Shown here: positions 24,541 to 34,458 of the stretch, piece after piece
How the letters are laid out: each line of letters begins with the position of its first letter
Position numbering within the stretch: position 1 is the first letter of the stretch
DNA from: Gnetum montanum
Lineage: Eukaryota; Streptophyta; Gnetopsida; Gnetales; Gnetaceae
Length of the DNA stretch: 64,000 nt
Direction: 5' to 3'
Assembly (NCBI GenBank): GCA_015680685.1
Contig: MNCI01012628.1
Location: 1,272,087 to 1,336,086 of the forward strand
The notes under the pieces: model-generated
The model's input: only the letters and a program-made list of their open reading frames with translations
Databases searched by the model: none
What the model was told of the DNA's origin: nothing
Position numbers and translations under genes: made by a program

Positions 24541-25683
24541 GAGCCAAGTATTTCATAGAAATCAACAGGCATCTTTATAAGGTATGCTCTAATGGCTTGG
24601 TTCGATGGTGTGTTCCTGATGTAGATCAATTACGAGTTGTCCAAGATGCTCATGAGAGTCCTTGTGGGGGTCATTATGCTAGGAGATGAACAACCATTAA
24701 AATCTTGCTTGCAGGATATTATTAGCCTACATTGTTCTGGGACACTCATCATTTCATCTAATCTTGTGAATGCTGCCAATGTGATGTGGAATGATTGTTA
24801 GAATGAAGGGTCCACAACAATGGATTCAACCTTTAGAACCCTTTGACATATTGGGAATTGATTTTATGGGGCCTATTACACCAATTTCTAATGGAAAAGC
24901 CTACATTGTTGTTGTTGTTGACTATTCCACAAAGTGGGCAAAAGCAACCGCTATTATGGATTATACATTATCTACCACTGCATGATTTGTTGAGCAACAA
25001 ATCGTTAACAGGTTTGGTGTGCCTCATGCACTTATTTCTGATAATGGTACACACTTATAGGTGTGACTTTTCGAAAGTTAATGCAATGCTTAGGAGTGGA
25101 ACATAAGCTGACTACTCCATATCACCCTCAAGTGAATGGTCAAGCCGAAGTCACCAATAGGGAGATTACAAAAATATTGACACGAACCATTAGCAAATAT
25201 AGGTGAGACTAGAGCACCAAATTGAACGATGCTCTTTGGGCATACCGCTCCAGATGGAAACTCCCTATAGGATATTCTCCCTATGAGTTAGTGTATGGTA
25301 AACTCAACTTATTCAAGCTTCCTATTCAAGTTGAGCTTCGTACACTATCTATGGCATGTGATCTCAACCTTGACCTTAATCTAGCATAAAAAGAATGGTT
25401 GATGAACCTTAACTTGCTAGATGAAAATTGATTAGCCACCCTATCATCTAATGAATTGCATAAGGCCTTTAACAAACAATGTCATGACCTAAGGATTAGG
25501 AAAGTTAAATATCAACTAGGAGATAAGGTTCTCTACTGGAATCCCGCACATGTGCCACAACGAACTAAATTTCAAATGTTGTGGGAAGGACCTTATATTA
25601 TTCATGAAAATTTTCCTTTAGGGGTCATGATGATTTACAAACCTGAGAGCTTGGATAAGAAATTATTGGTCAACATCCAATAA
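24540..25683 (+). pseudogene. Integrase of element A
   Basis: The zinc domain lies at 24600-24780 (H-Y-A-R-R...C-E-C-C-Q). The core has G-I-D-F-M-G-P-I at 24855, I-S-D-N-G near 25037 and H-P-Q-V-N-G-Q-A-E-V-T-N-R-E-I near 25125. All three acidic residues are recognisable, unlike in element D. The C-terminal part at 25456-25683 reads V-K-Y-Q-L-G-D-K-V-L-Y-W and L-W-E-G-P-Y-I-I. Breaks include an in-frame TGA near 24687 and a frameshift after 25050. There is no chromodomain, as expected for the Athila group. Confidence 0.8.
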
Positions 25684-26028
25684 CCAAACCTTTCCATGAG
25701 CCTAGAATAGCCAGTACCAATACTACCTCTATTGGTGAACAACCTTGCTTGTTATTTCAGATCTCCTCCTTCCAACTCAATTGTGGGGGAGATGGCCACC
25801 AATGCTAACCATTCTAAGCCCTCAGCTCTTTTTGTATTTTTATTTTACACATTTTTGTTTTATACATATTTTCAATTTTTACTTATTTTTTTTACATCAT
25901 CATTCACATTTTTACTATTTCTTTCTTTGATTTACTTTCATTCATCATACAATAAGTGCTCATGTTGGTGGCTTGTACTATAATGGTGTTGATTGCTAAT
26001 GTTTGGTTTTTACCTTTGACTTTTGATG
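25684..26028 (+). other. Post-pol spacer of element A
   Basis: It contains GTGGGGGAGATGG at 25784-25796, a purine-rich tract after pol that could be an internal polypurine tract, and then a T-rich stretch (25800-25950). Element D has an A-rich equivalent at the same place (310-560, opposite strand). No coding region is supported. Confidence 0.4.
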
Positions 26029-26033
26029 AGTGG

Positions 26034-26940
26034 CGAGGTACCCCTACACTCCACCATACGAATACGAGCATGCACGCGCGATCCGGTCGAACTCCGCAGA
26101 CTAAGTGCCTACACGCCCCATGGAACACTTGGGGTTAATCATTCATTGTCTTCCCAGACTTACTTGTGGTTGTCACGGTGTATGGTTAAGTAAGTCCGAG
26201 GTATATGATTTTTATGGTCTTTTATGTTTTGCTCCTATGCTATTGAGGTGAAGGGTTGAAGAAACTAACTAACTCTAACTAATAAACTAAGTCTAAATTA
26301 CCTAGCGTCTGCATCCGTTCCCACTTACTGTACACACCCTGAACCGATGCAACCATGGTTACCAAACGCTAATCATTGTTGGGATCCCACGCATAACGCA
26401 CGTGCTCGAAGTGGTCATATTGAGGCACTTAACTAGGAGGAAAGGATTGAGAAAGCTAATCTAGCCTAAGTGTAATGAGCAGCCGATTCCTTGATTATCC
26501 GTACACATCCTTAGATGCTCATAATCAAGTCATACTCATTCCGCATTACTAAGAGAAAGCAATAAATAACAATAAATAAAATCCTATTCCATGCAGTTCA
26601 AGGTTTACCCAGGAAGTTCGTCTTTATTGCCATACACAACTTGTGTTTAGGTATAACGTTGCTCGAATAAAGATCCGTTCACTTTAGAACTCCTACTGCA
26701 GGCACATGGAAAATATTCTATCTCTAGAGTGATCAATCTGCCAAAGTTTCCCTACTTCTAGTCTAGGATGAGAAAAAAAGGGAGGGCTACCTCTTATTTA
26801 TAGATATGACGGTGCACCGTGATATCGTGTACACGATATCACAGGGGACAACGTGATATCGTGTACACGATATCGCACGGGATGCAATATCCCACTATCG
26901 CGTACGCGATATTGTGGCCTATGCAAATCGCATCTCATCA
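26034..26940 (-). repeat. Reverse solo LTR of the Athila-like family
   Basis: A 907-bp LTR in reverse orientation begins TGATGA and ends TCATCA, with perfect target duplications ACTTT at 26029-26033 and 26941-26945. Its U3 has three palindromes: GATATCGTGTACACGATATC at 26821-26840 and again at 26855-26874, and a 16-bp one centred on CGCGTACGCG (26896-26911). A minus-strand TATA box lies at 26795-26802. The high CpG content and exact duplication suggest a recent insertion. Confidence 0.95.
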
Positions 26941-26945
26941 ACTTT

Positions 26946-27476
26946 CAATGTTGATACTAAGATATGATTCTTTTGATAAAACAGGCAATGAGTCCACGTC
27001 GTCCATTTATCCATTCAAATTTGTGGTCTCCCTTGGCTTTGGAATTGTACTGTCCCTTTTTCTAAATGAAATTATTAATGAATTGGTGGCTAGGTATTTT
27101 TCAAACCAAGGATGGACTCAATGGTTGAAAAGGGTGTGACTTCAAGGGGATTCAATGCACTTGTGTTGGCTATTCTCTTGGGTACTTGGATGCTTTTCAT
27201 GGGTTTTTTGCCATTCCACCATTTACTAAATATCAGGAAGTCGAATGAATTAAATAAGTCTTTGCATGGTGTGGTTCTCATGTCAAAAAAAAAAACTAGT
27301 GAGAATTCAAAGCATACCCATTAGATAAAATAATGAAATATGGGCTACAAACATTGGTTATGGCACTGTAAAGACATGTTACCCATGCTTGAAGGTTCCC
27401 TTTAACTAAGGCCCTTTCTCACTTCTTGCTTCTCTATCTTTCTCTCCTTAGAATGGTGGTGACTCTTGTAACGACA
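26946..27476 (+). pseudogene. Post-pol ORF of element A, first part
   Basis: Plus-strand reading gives S-S-I-Y-P-F-K-F-V-V-S-L-G-F-G-I-V-L-S (26996-27060). In the next frame (27112-27324) it gives S-R-G-F-N-A-L-V-L-A-I-L-L-G-T-W-M-L-F, two strongly hydrophobic stretches that look like membrane segments. The S-R-G-F-x-A-L block also occurs in element D, so the region is conserved. It is cut at 27476 by element C and resumes at 44960. Some Athila relatives carry env-like ORFs here; this identity is only suggested. Confidence 0.45.
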
Positions 27477-28881
27477 GAAAATGTCAGTTGCTAGAAATAC
27501 CGAACGAAAGTCTATGTACATAGTTCTAACCCCAGATCCGTGTGAGGATTGTGCTGGAGAGAAAACAAATCCGAGGTGCCCTGAACGGTCTTGTCGATCA
27601 GATAGGGACTTACTTGATCAGTAAAAATTTCGTGATATTTAGATGACAAACTGATGGTTCTTTATGAGAAGATATAATATTGTTAACTTCAAAGATAATT
27701 GAAAACGATGTAATTGATTTAAAATAGTTTGCGAGATTCGTGTGAATAAAAGAAGAGAAATCAAATTTAGAACGCAGGCAATCCCAAGATCTGGGATTTA
27801 ACTCACGAACCAAATATATTGGATACAATGATTACAAGAAAACTTTGATTTAAGCGAAGTACATGCCAACAAGAAGAATGTTGTTCAAAGATGAAGCAAG
27901 CAAAGGTCGATCTACCTTATTTTGGTGGATCTAGGTACAAGGAGGTTGGTCCCGAAGCAGAATGTCCATCAAACAGCTGTTTCTGACCAAAGGTTCTTGC
28001 CAATTATCTTCGATACTCTTGCGATTACTGATCCTCTTTGTTCTCTTGTCAATCCTTGCTAAAAGTTGCCAAACATTGCCAATAAAAAAAATTTCCCACA
28101 GAGAAAATCTGTTAATCTTAGGAAAAATTTTTGCCAACCCCTTTGATCTTTGTCAATTGGAGTATTTATAAGATTAGGGTCAGGAGAAAAATGCGGTTTA
28201 GATAACATGTGTCCTGAACCTGCATAATGCCATTGACCTGATGTGTTTGTTGCTAAAGCTTGTGGTGCCACACTGTGTAGCGCATCGTAAACCACTCTTG
28301 TTTGGGCTTTGACGATAGGCTGTTCTTTGATTATGTTGCGAGCTAGAGAGCGTATTACACTGCACCATGCTAGATTACGCCTCATAGCGTAATTTAACGT
28401 AAAATAGCGAACTTGTGAAAAATGGAAGTGTTGTCGCCACGCTTCCTTTGTTTTTGATCAATCCTTTTGGGGTTTATTACGCCACACTGCGTAACGCAGC
28501 GTAATAGGCCCCCTTAACCGAGAAAGAAAATCTGCGAAAATGCACGGCATGCTGCAAATCATTGCCTGAGCCTTGAGATTTTTGCTTGGTCATTGAAGTC
28601 TTGAATGTTTGCCATCTTTGATGCTGCGGTGGATTGCCTTTGACATTACGCTACGTAATGCAGTGTTACGTTATGTTGCGTAATGCAGCGTAGTATGCTA
28701 AAAGTTAAGATTTTTTGAAACATAGAAAACTCGCAAAGTTGAAGGCTTGCCGCCGTGCACCCATCGTTTTACTCTATCTTCTGAAATTTAATCATACTGT
28801 GCTGCACGTTGTCGTGACTCCTTGCCTGAATCGCTAGATTTTGCCGAACCGTCAAGGCCTCAAAATTTTTATGGTGTTTCA
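27477..28881 (-). repeat. 3' LTR of Tat element C
   Basis: 1,405 bp. In element orientation it starts TGAAACACC (28881) and ends CGTTACA (27477). It matches the 5' LTR at 43537-44954. It has a minus-strand TATA box (28163-28170). Upstream of that, in element orientation, are clusters of TTACGCTGC/GCAGCGTAA motifs at 28330-28400, 28470-28500 and 28645-28700. ORFs here are LTR sequence, not genes. Confidence 0.95.
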
Positions 28882-28894
28882 ATGGCCCCTCTTT
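28882..28894 (-). other. Polypurine tract of element C
   Basis: On the minus strand AAAGAGGGGCCAT directly precedes the 3' LTR start TGAAACACC, the expected position of the polypurine primer. Confidence 0.75.
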
Positions 28895-30059
28895 GTTGAC
28901 GTTTAGAGGGCTTGCCCGAAAGACGTCGACAAAGAATACAAAACACTAGAGAGGTAAAGGCACCAACAGCGTCCATTGGAGATTGCTCAAATGTCGCTCT
29001 GTCAAACCTGGAAGTGCAAAGGCAGGGTAGGAAAGAAAGCATAGAAGGGATTTTATAGAAGTAAGAGGAGGGAGGTTCAGGGAAGACTCAAGCATGTGAA
29101 CATGAAACTTTCGCGAACAAGTCATTACGTCCTTCCGTGAATGTATTTGCGAGAGGTTACGCTGTCATACTGTATATGAAGGGCTTGCGCGGACGATTTG
29201 TGTTATGCCCACGTGGCCTGGATGAGTTGTTTTACATCCATTTTGCCAAGCTTTGCCCCTTTTTTTTTAATTACATTCCACTAGACGAGTTGTGTTACGC
29301 CAGTTCATGGACACAATGATGCAAAAGAATTTGATTGAATGTTCATGCTCTGTACAAGCAAAGCAAGGGGTAAAGGTGGTTGTGAGGAAAAAGGGAGAAG
29401 AAAACGAAGTAATGCATCTGATGGAAGGAGAGGTAGGGTTTGCACTCCTAAGTAGCTAGGCTAGTCTGAGTAACCACTTTAGGACATTGTGACACCTCAC
29501 CTTCTAATGAATGCATTCTTGATCAACACTGTCATAGCAAGTAACCTGCAAAACAAAATAGAGAGCAGAGCGCAGAAGCAATCGTCCTAATCGCTAAGGA
29601 GGGAGGCTATTGAAACAAGCGTTGTCCAAAGCAAAAAGGAGAACATAGGCCACGAAACAGGGACCATAACAAGGGGCAAGGGTCCCAATGTTGATGCCGC
29701 GGTTCATGAAACCACCATCGACAGCCAGATTCATCTTGCTCAAATGACTGGGCAAAGAACAAGTCAAATGCATCTGCTAAGCCAGAGTTTGGTGATGGTG
29801 ATGGATGGAGGCCGCTGAGACTACGGATGACCACAGTTTCTTCGGGGCCCCAAGCGGCAAAGTTGATCCTAGGAGCTGCAACTACAAGGCGGCTATCATA
29901 GCAACATCTCCGAGGGGTCAATAGCATGCCTTTCGGCCTGTCCAAGGAATTAGTAGGATGCTGGTGGGGTAGTGGCATTACGTCTGTCCCAATGCCTTAC
30001 CCGTTCCATCTGGTAGGGATGCAGTGCAAGAGTGACCACGCTCGCTTGCTTTGTGGATT
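28895..30059 (-). other. Spacer between integrase and 3' LTR of C
   Basis: About 1.2 kb without a recognised domain. One minus-strand ORF (29607-29978, 123 codons) is in the element's sense orientation, but it shows no similarity I know and no continuation, so it is not called. The region is moderately GC-rich, like the rest of the element. Confidence 0.5.
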
Positions 30060-30450
30060 ATCTATTGAAGGGTTCTAGTTTTAAGTCCTGGTTGACTGTT
30101 GTTGCTGATTTTAAGACTCAGTAGGCCGTGGTCCCGATTTAACGTCTGGGTAGACTGAAACCTACTAGTTTTACGTTGTAGCAGATGGTGAAAGAGCTAG
30201 TTTATGGTCCCAGAAGACTGTGCTGTGGGTGTCAGTTTTATGTCATGACCCAGGGACAAGTTTGTGCTGGTTTAAAGTCTCAGCAAACGTATGCTTACCT
30301 TGCCAGTTTCACGTCATGGTGAATAGTCGGAAACATTGCCAGTTTAGCGTCTTGGCGGACGCGTGAAAGGAATGCCAGTTTTACGTCGTAGTGGACGTGT
30401 ACAACTTTGCCAGTTTTACATCATAGCGGTCGTTTATTACCTTGCGTTTG
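30060..30450. repeat. Degenerate tandem repeat array in element C
   Basis: About nine imperfect copies of a unit centred on GCCAGTTTTACGTCGTAGTGG, spaced 35-60 bp apart. Clear copies start near 30297, 30334, 30373 and 30409, with older ones at 30070-30260. Related single units occur near 34016 and 39241, on either side of the antisense gene. Such arrays are common in untranslated parts of large Tat elements. Confidence 0.65.
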
Positions 30451-30554
30451 AGCCGAGTTAATGTTTAAACGTAATACCGCTTCAAGTACAGATGATTCAC
30501 TGGGTTCTGGTGCTTGTTGCCGTCGATATTCGCTAACTTGAATGCTCAGTTGCC

Positions 30555-31560
30555 CTATACGCCAATGACCAAGAAAGGGCCTTCCCACTTTGCAGAGAAT
30601 TTGCCTACTGGTTCACGAACGACCTTGAGAACTAAGTCTCCTTCCTTGATCGGTCGTTGATGCAGGTTGTGCCAATGCTTCTGTCTCTGTTTATCGTGAT
30701 ATCTTTCGATGATGTCGAGCGTCTGGATGCGTTTCTCCTCTACTGAGTCTAAATCCACGATTCTAGACTCATTGTGTTGAGTCTCATTTATAATCGTGGA
30801 GAGGACCATCTATAATGAGGGGACCTGTAATTTCAAGGGCAACACTGCTTCGGATCCGTAGACTAGGCTATAGGGCATTCTATCTGTAGCTGTTCTGCAC
30901 ATCGTACAATACGCCCATAGCACGTAGAGGATTTTTTCGTGCCATTGTTTTTTGTTATTGCTGAGCATCTTCTTAAGTAGATTGATAATTACCTTATTTG
31001 TTGCTTTTGCTTGACCATTTGCTTACGGGTAATAAGGTGAAGAAAAAGATTGCTTGATACCAAGATTATCGCAAAAAGATTTGGTTTCTGTGCTTCTAAA
31101 TTGTGACCCGTTGTCAGTCATAATAGTCATAGGGAGCCCAAATCTGGTTACAATATTGTCTAAGATGAACTGGCAAACCTATTGAGATGTAATCTTCCAT
31201 AGGGGAATAGCCTCAACCCACTTTGTAAAATACTCGGTGGCAGTGATAATGAAGCTATGTCCTGCGGAAGATTTAGGCGCGATGGGACCTATGATATCTA
31301 GTCCCCATCGTTGGAATGGCTAAGTAATCTGTGTAGTGTGTAACTCAGTTGGTGACACATGTATTAGGTTTGCGTAACGCTGGCACGTATCACACGTCTT
31401 AACTTTGGTAAGGCAGTCTCTTTCCATGTATGGCCAATAGTATCCTAGGCATCTGATTTTAGCGGCCATGGCTCGCGGGGCTACGTGTCCTCCACACAGC
31501 CCCTCGTGGACTTCGCTAACTATTCGCTATGCTTGATCATTATTAACGCAGGTTAGCAAT
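30555..31560 (-). pseudogene. Integrase of Tat element C, catalytic Glu lost
   Basis: Minus strand. The zinc domain at 31380-31530 reads H-E-G-L-C-G-G-H...G-Y-Y-W-P...C-D-T-C-Q-R. The core has G-L-D-I-I-G-P-I near 31300 and T-D-N-G-S-Q-F near 31115. At about 31000-31020 it has A-N-G-Q-A-K-A-T-N-K, where the family has A-N-G-Q-A-E. The catalytic glutamate is therefore lysine, a single G-to-A change. The C-terminal part is at 30555-30809 (K-W-E-G-P-F-L-V-I). A few stops are explained by C-to-T changes. The enzyme is predicted dead. Confidence 0.85.
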
Positions 31561-31892
31561 ACCCCATTGAAAGAGCATCTGTAGAGAGTACTATCTCCAA
31601 CGATGACGTATTGCCTGGCACGTTTGCGCACTGCGTCCTTTTGTGCATGCATTAGCTCATGTGGTGGTTCGCCATGCAGAAGGTAAGTCTTAATGTTGTT
31701 GTATCATTCTGACGTTCCCCTCACATTTAATGAAGAAATCTGTGCTTCTTGAATGACAGGATCTATACATTCCATCACTAAAGCGGGCCAAGTGGCAAAC
31801 AAGTGCGGTGGCACGTTTAGTGCTAGTGTTGCCATTACATTGGCCGTAACGTTTTTGTTACATGACACATGTTGGGCATCGATTGTTACAAA

Positions 31893-32215
31893 TTATTTTA
31901 GAAGATCTTTAGCCATATCGTAGTAGGGCTGTAGATGCATAGCTTTGCAGGCATAGACTCCTGTGATTTGATTGATGATGAGCATCGAATCGTCTTGGAT
32001 CGCCAGGTGTTGAACGTTGAGTTCTCTGGCTGTCAACAATCCTTTGAGGAGCCCCTCATACTCTGCCACATTGTTCGTACAAGGGAAGGCCATGCGGTAA
32101 GCCAATGGGAATACATCCTCAGGGGCAAGCGTAATAACGGCGACAGCACTACTGCCTCTAGTAGTTGAAGCTCCGTCGAAGTATAATATTGCTTCGAGGC
32201 TTGTTGACACAGGGC
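31893..32215 (-). pseudogene. Second (archaeal-type) RNase H of element C
   Basis: The minus-strand ORF of 105 codons reads Y-F-D-G-A-S near the start, N-N-V-A-E-Y-E-G-L-L-K-G-L in the middle and Q-D-D-S-M-L-I-I-N-Q-I later. These are the D, E and D motifs of the additional RNase H known in Tat elements. It lies between the usual RNase H and integrase, in a different frame from RT (32432 upwards), so at least one frame change separates them. Confidence 0.85.
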
Positions 32216-32429
32216 TTAAACTATGTACATGCTCATTTGGGAATTCTGGCTCTATTGTAGCTTAATCTTTATTAGGCGATGTTACTAGCTGGTCAACTAT
32301 AGCCTGACCTTTGGTGGACAATTGGCCAACATAATGTAAATCAAATTCGGCTGTGATAGCTTTCCAACGAGCTATCCTACTACTCTCATACAAGTTGTTT
32401 GAGATAGCCCGCAGAACGTTGCTTTTACA

Positions 32430-32800
32430 AATTATGTTGACCTGACTGCAGAAAAGATAATGCCTACATTTTTAAGTGCACAAACCAATGCCAAATAGTT
32501 ACACTCCACTTCATTGTACCTTGTTTCATATGCAAATATAGCGAGACTGAGGTAATAGATAGGGGCTTCTAACCCATCATTCCTTTTTTGGCAAAGTAAC
32601 GCAGCTATAGACATGTCTGAGTTTGCTAGATAAATGTAAAAAGGTTGATCCCTTTGTGGCGGGAAAACCGTTGGTAAGTGTTGTAGCTCCCTTTTCAAGT
32701 CGTCGAATGCATGCTTGCAGTCATCGGTCCATTCAAAATTAACACCCTTCTTAAGAAGGTGTTGCATTGGATGTAATTTATCTGTTAACTTCAAAATGAA
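32430..32800 (-). pseudogene. RNase H of element C
   Basis: Minus strand, same frame as RT. It reads F-E-W-T-D-D-C-K-H-A-F-D-D-L-K, then P-F-Y-I-Y-L-A-N-S-D (the family usually has Y-L-A-V-S) and P-I-Y-Y-L-S, ending A-Y-E-T-R-Y...E-V-E-C-N-Y-L-A-L. This is the ordinary gypsy RNase H that follows RT; together with the downstream domain it makes the dual set. Confidence 0.8.
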
Positions 32801-32824
32801 CCGCTTGATAAATTGTAGTCTGCC

Positions 32825-33940
32825 CTACAACCCACATAGTTCCTTAAGGTTTGTAGGTGACGATAAATCGACAATGGCTTTCTTGTCAGGATCGACTCGG
32901 ATACCAATATATGATACTACAAACCCCAACATGCGTCTGATTTTGACTCCGAATACACATTTCTTTGGGTTGAGCCGTAAGTCATGTTTGAGACATCGTT
33001 TAAGGACTAACTCCAGGTCTTCTGAATGATCTTCCGACTTTATAGACTTGACAGCTATGTCATCTACATAGTTGTTCAATCTCCCTAAGAGGTAGTCACT
33101 AAAGATGTATGTCATGGCTCGTTGATACGTTGCTCCGGTGTTTTTTAGCCCGAAAGGCATCATAGTATAACAAAAGGTCCCCCAGGGTGTCATGAATGTT
33201 GTGGTCAATTGATGTTCTGGGTTAATACGAATTTGATTATAACCTGAGAAACCATCCATGAAGGATAGAAGTGTGTGATTGGCTGTTATATTGATCAGTT
33301 GGTCGATACTCGGTAATGAGAAATTGTCCTTAATCGTGGCTTTGTTTAGATCCCGGAAGTCTATGCAGATGCGTATGCCTCTTGTTTTCTTAGAGACAAC
33401 TACAATGTTGGACACCCAATCTGAGTAATCAACCGTGTGAATGAAACCAGCCTAATATAGCTTGGTGATTTCATTACACACTGCTAGCGCGATTTCTGGC
33501 TTAATCTTTCGTGCTTTCTGTCTAATTGCTTTGATGCGTGGGTCTAAAATTATGTTATGCTGTATTAATCTCACGTCTAATCCCGGCATCTCTTCATATG
33601 ACCACGCAAATACAGCAGTGTGATTTTGGAGCACTTGCGTTATGCCACTCTATGTTTGTTGGTCTAGGAGGGAACTAACCCTGAGAGTCTTATTTTCGCC
33701 TCTATGCATAACCACAGGGACCTCGTTGAGAGGGTCCTCGGTCACATCACCAGCCTCTAGATCTAGAGTTTGAGCCAGATGTTCTGGCCAATTTGGGGAT
33801 ATTTTTGATGTTGATATGGTTGCGTCACAAAGGGAAGGGTCTTTTTTTATCAGCGTGTAATTAAGTTGTGTAATGATCTCCCCATATGGGCCTGTTAAGA
33901 TTAAGGGTGCGGAGAAAGCTGCGTCCATTTGCGAATTGCC
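32825..33940 (-). pseudogene. Reverse transcriptase of element C
   Basis: Minus strand, one frame from 33940 to 32825, with TAG stops near 33650 and 33449. It begins G-N-S-Q-M-D-A-A-F at the proposed 3' splice site. RT proper has F-R-D-L-N-K-A-T-I-K-D-N-F-S-L-P, M-P-F-G-L-K-N-T-G-A-T-Y-Q-R and Y-V-D-D-I-A-V-K-S, a Tat-type arrangement. The catalytic Y-x-D-D box is intact. It codes for the enzyme copying element RNA into DNA. Confidence 0.9.
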
Positions 33941-34356
33941 CTACAAAAACGACAAAAAAAAATGAAAGTTTTTACATTGTTTTTTCTGCGTCAGGGTTGC
34001 ATATTAAAGAGGCTTTCAGTTTAAGATCTTAGTGGACCGTTACAAATATGCCCGGTTTGTAAAACAATGACGAACTCGGCTTCCTAGATTCTAGCGTATG
34101 AAATAATATGAAAGATGCAACGTGGCATGTCTAACGTGTCATAAAATTTGAATTTTTGTACAGACTGTAGTTAATGCAGCCAGATTACGAGATGATAAAT
34201 TATGTATTAGTTTAGGGTCATTTTGGATCATGATCCACACGATATCTACAAAATTAATGTCCTGATCTTCGCGTTTCATGTCATATTGACATCGGCGTTT
34301 TGGGAAAGTTCCGCATCGATCGGGCATAAAGAAAAGTTAGTTCCAAGCATTTTATT

Positions 34357-34362
34357 TATAAA
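34357..34362 (+). promoter_or_regulatory. TATA box upstream of the antisense gene
   Basis: TATAAA stands about 100 bp upstream of the first candidate start codon (34459) of the plus-strand gene inside element C. It lies in a stretch with no element coding on this strand. Spacing fits a start site near 34390 and a leader of 70-90 bases. Confidence 0.4.
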
Positions 34363-34458
34363 TTGATGGTTCATACTCAAAGCAGGTTACAGATATCGTG
34401 AATTTGGATCTCTCTATAGTAGCAAAGGAGCGGAAGCAAGGCGTAAACAGATGATTTT

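Noticed and set aside
26821-26911. GATATC palindromes as transcription terminators
   Set aside because: They lie upstream of the TATA box, lack a T-run, and the context is a eukaryotic LTR promoter.
28059-28385. ORFs of about 108 codons present in both Tat LTRs (28059-28385 and 44129-44458)
   Set aside because: They span the TATA box and promoter motif clusters. Similarity of the two copies is due to LTR identity, not to coding conservation.
29607-29978. 123-codon minus-strand ORF between integrase and 3' LTR of element C
   Set aside because: Right orientation, but no known domain, no continuation and no second copy to test conservation.
30060-30450. Spaced repeats as a CRISPR array
   Set aside because: Units are degenerate with irregular spacing in a plant retrotransposon; no cas genes.
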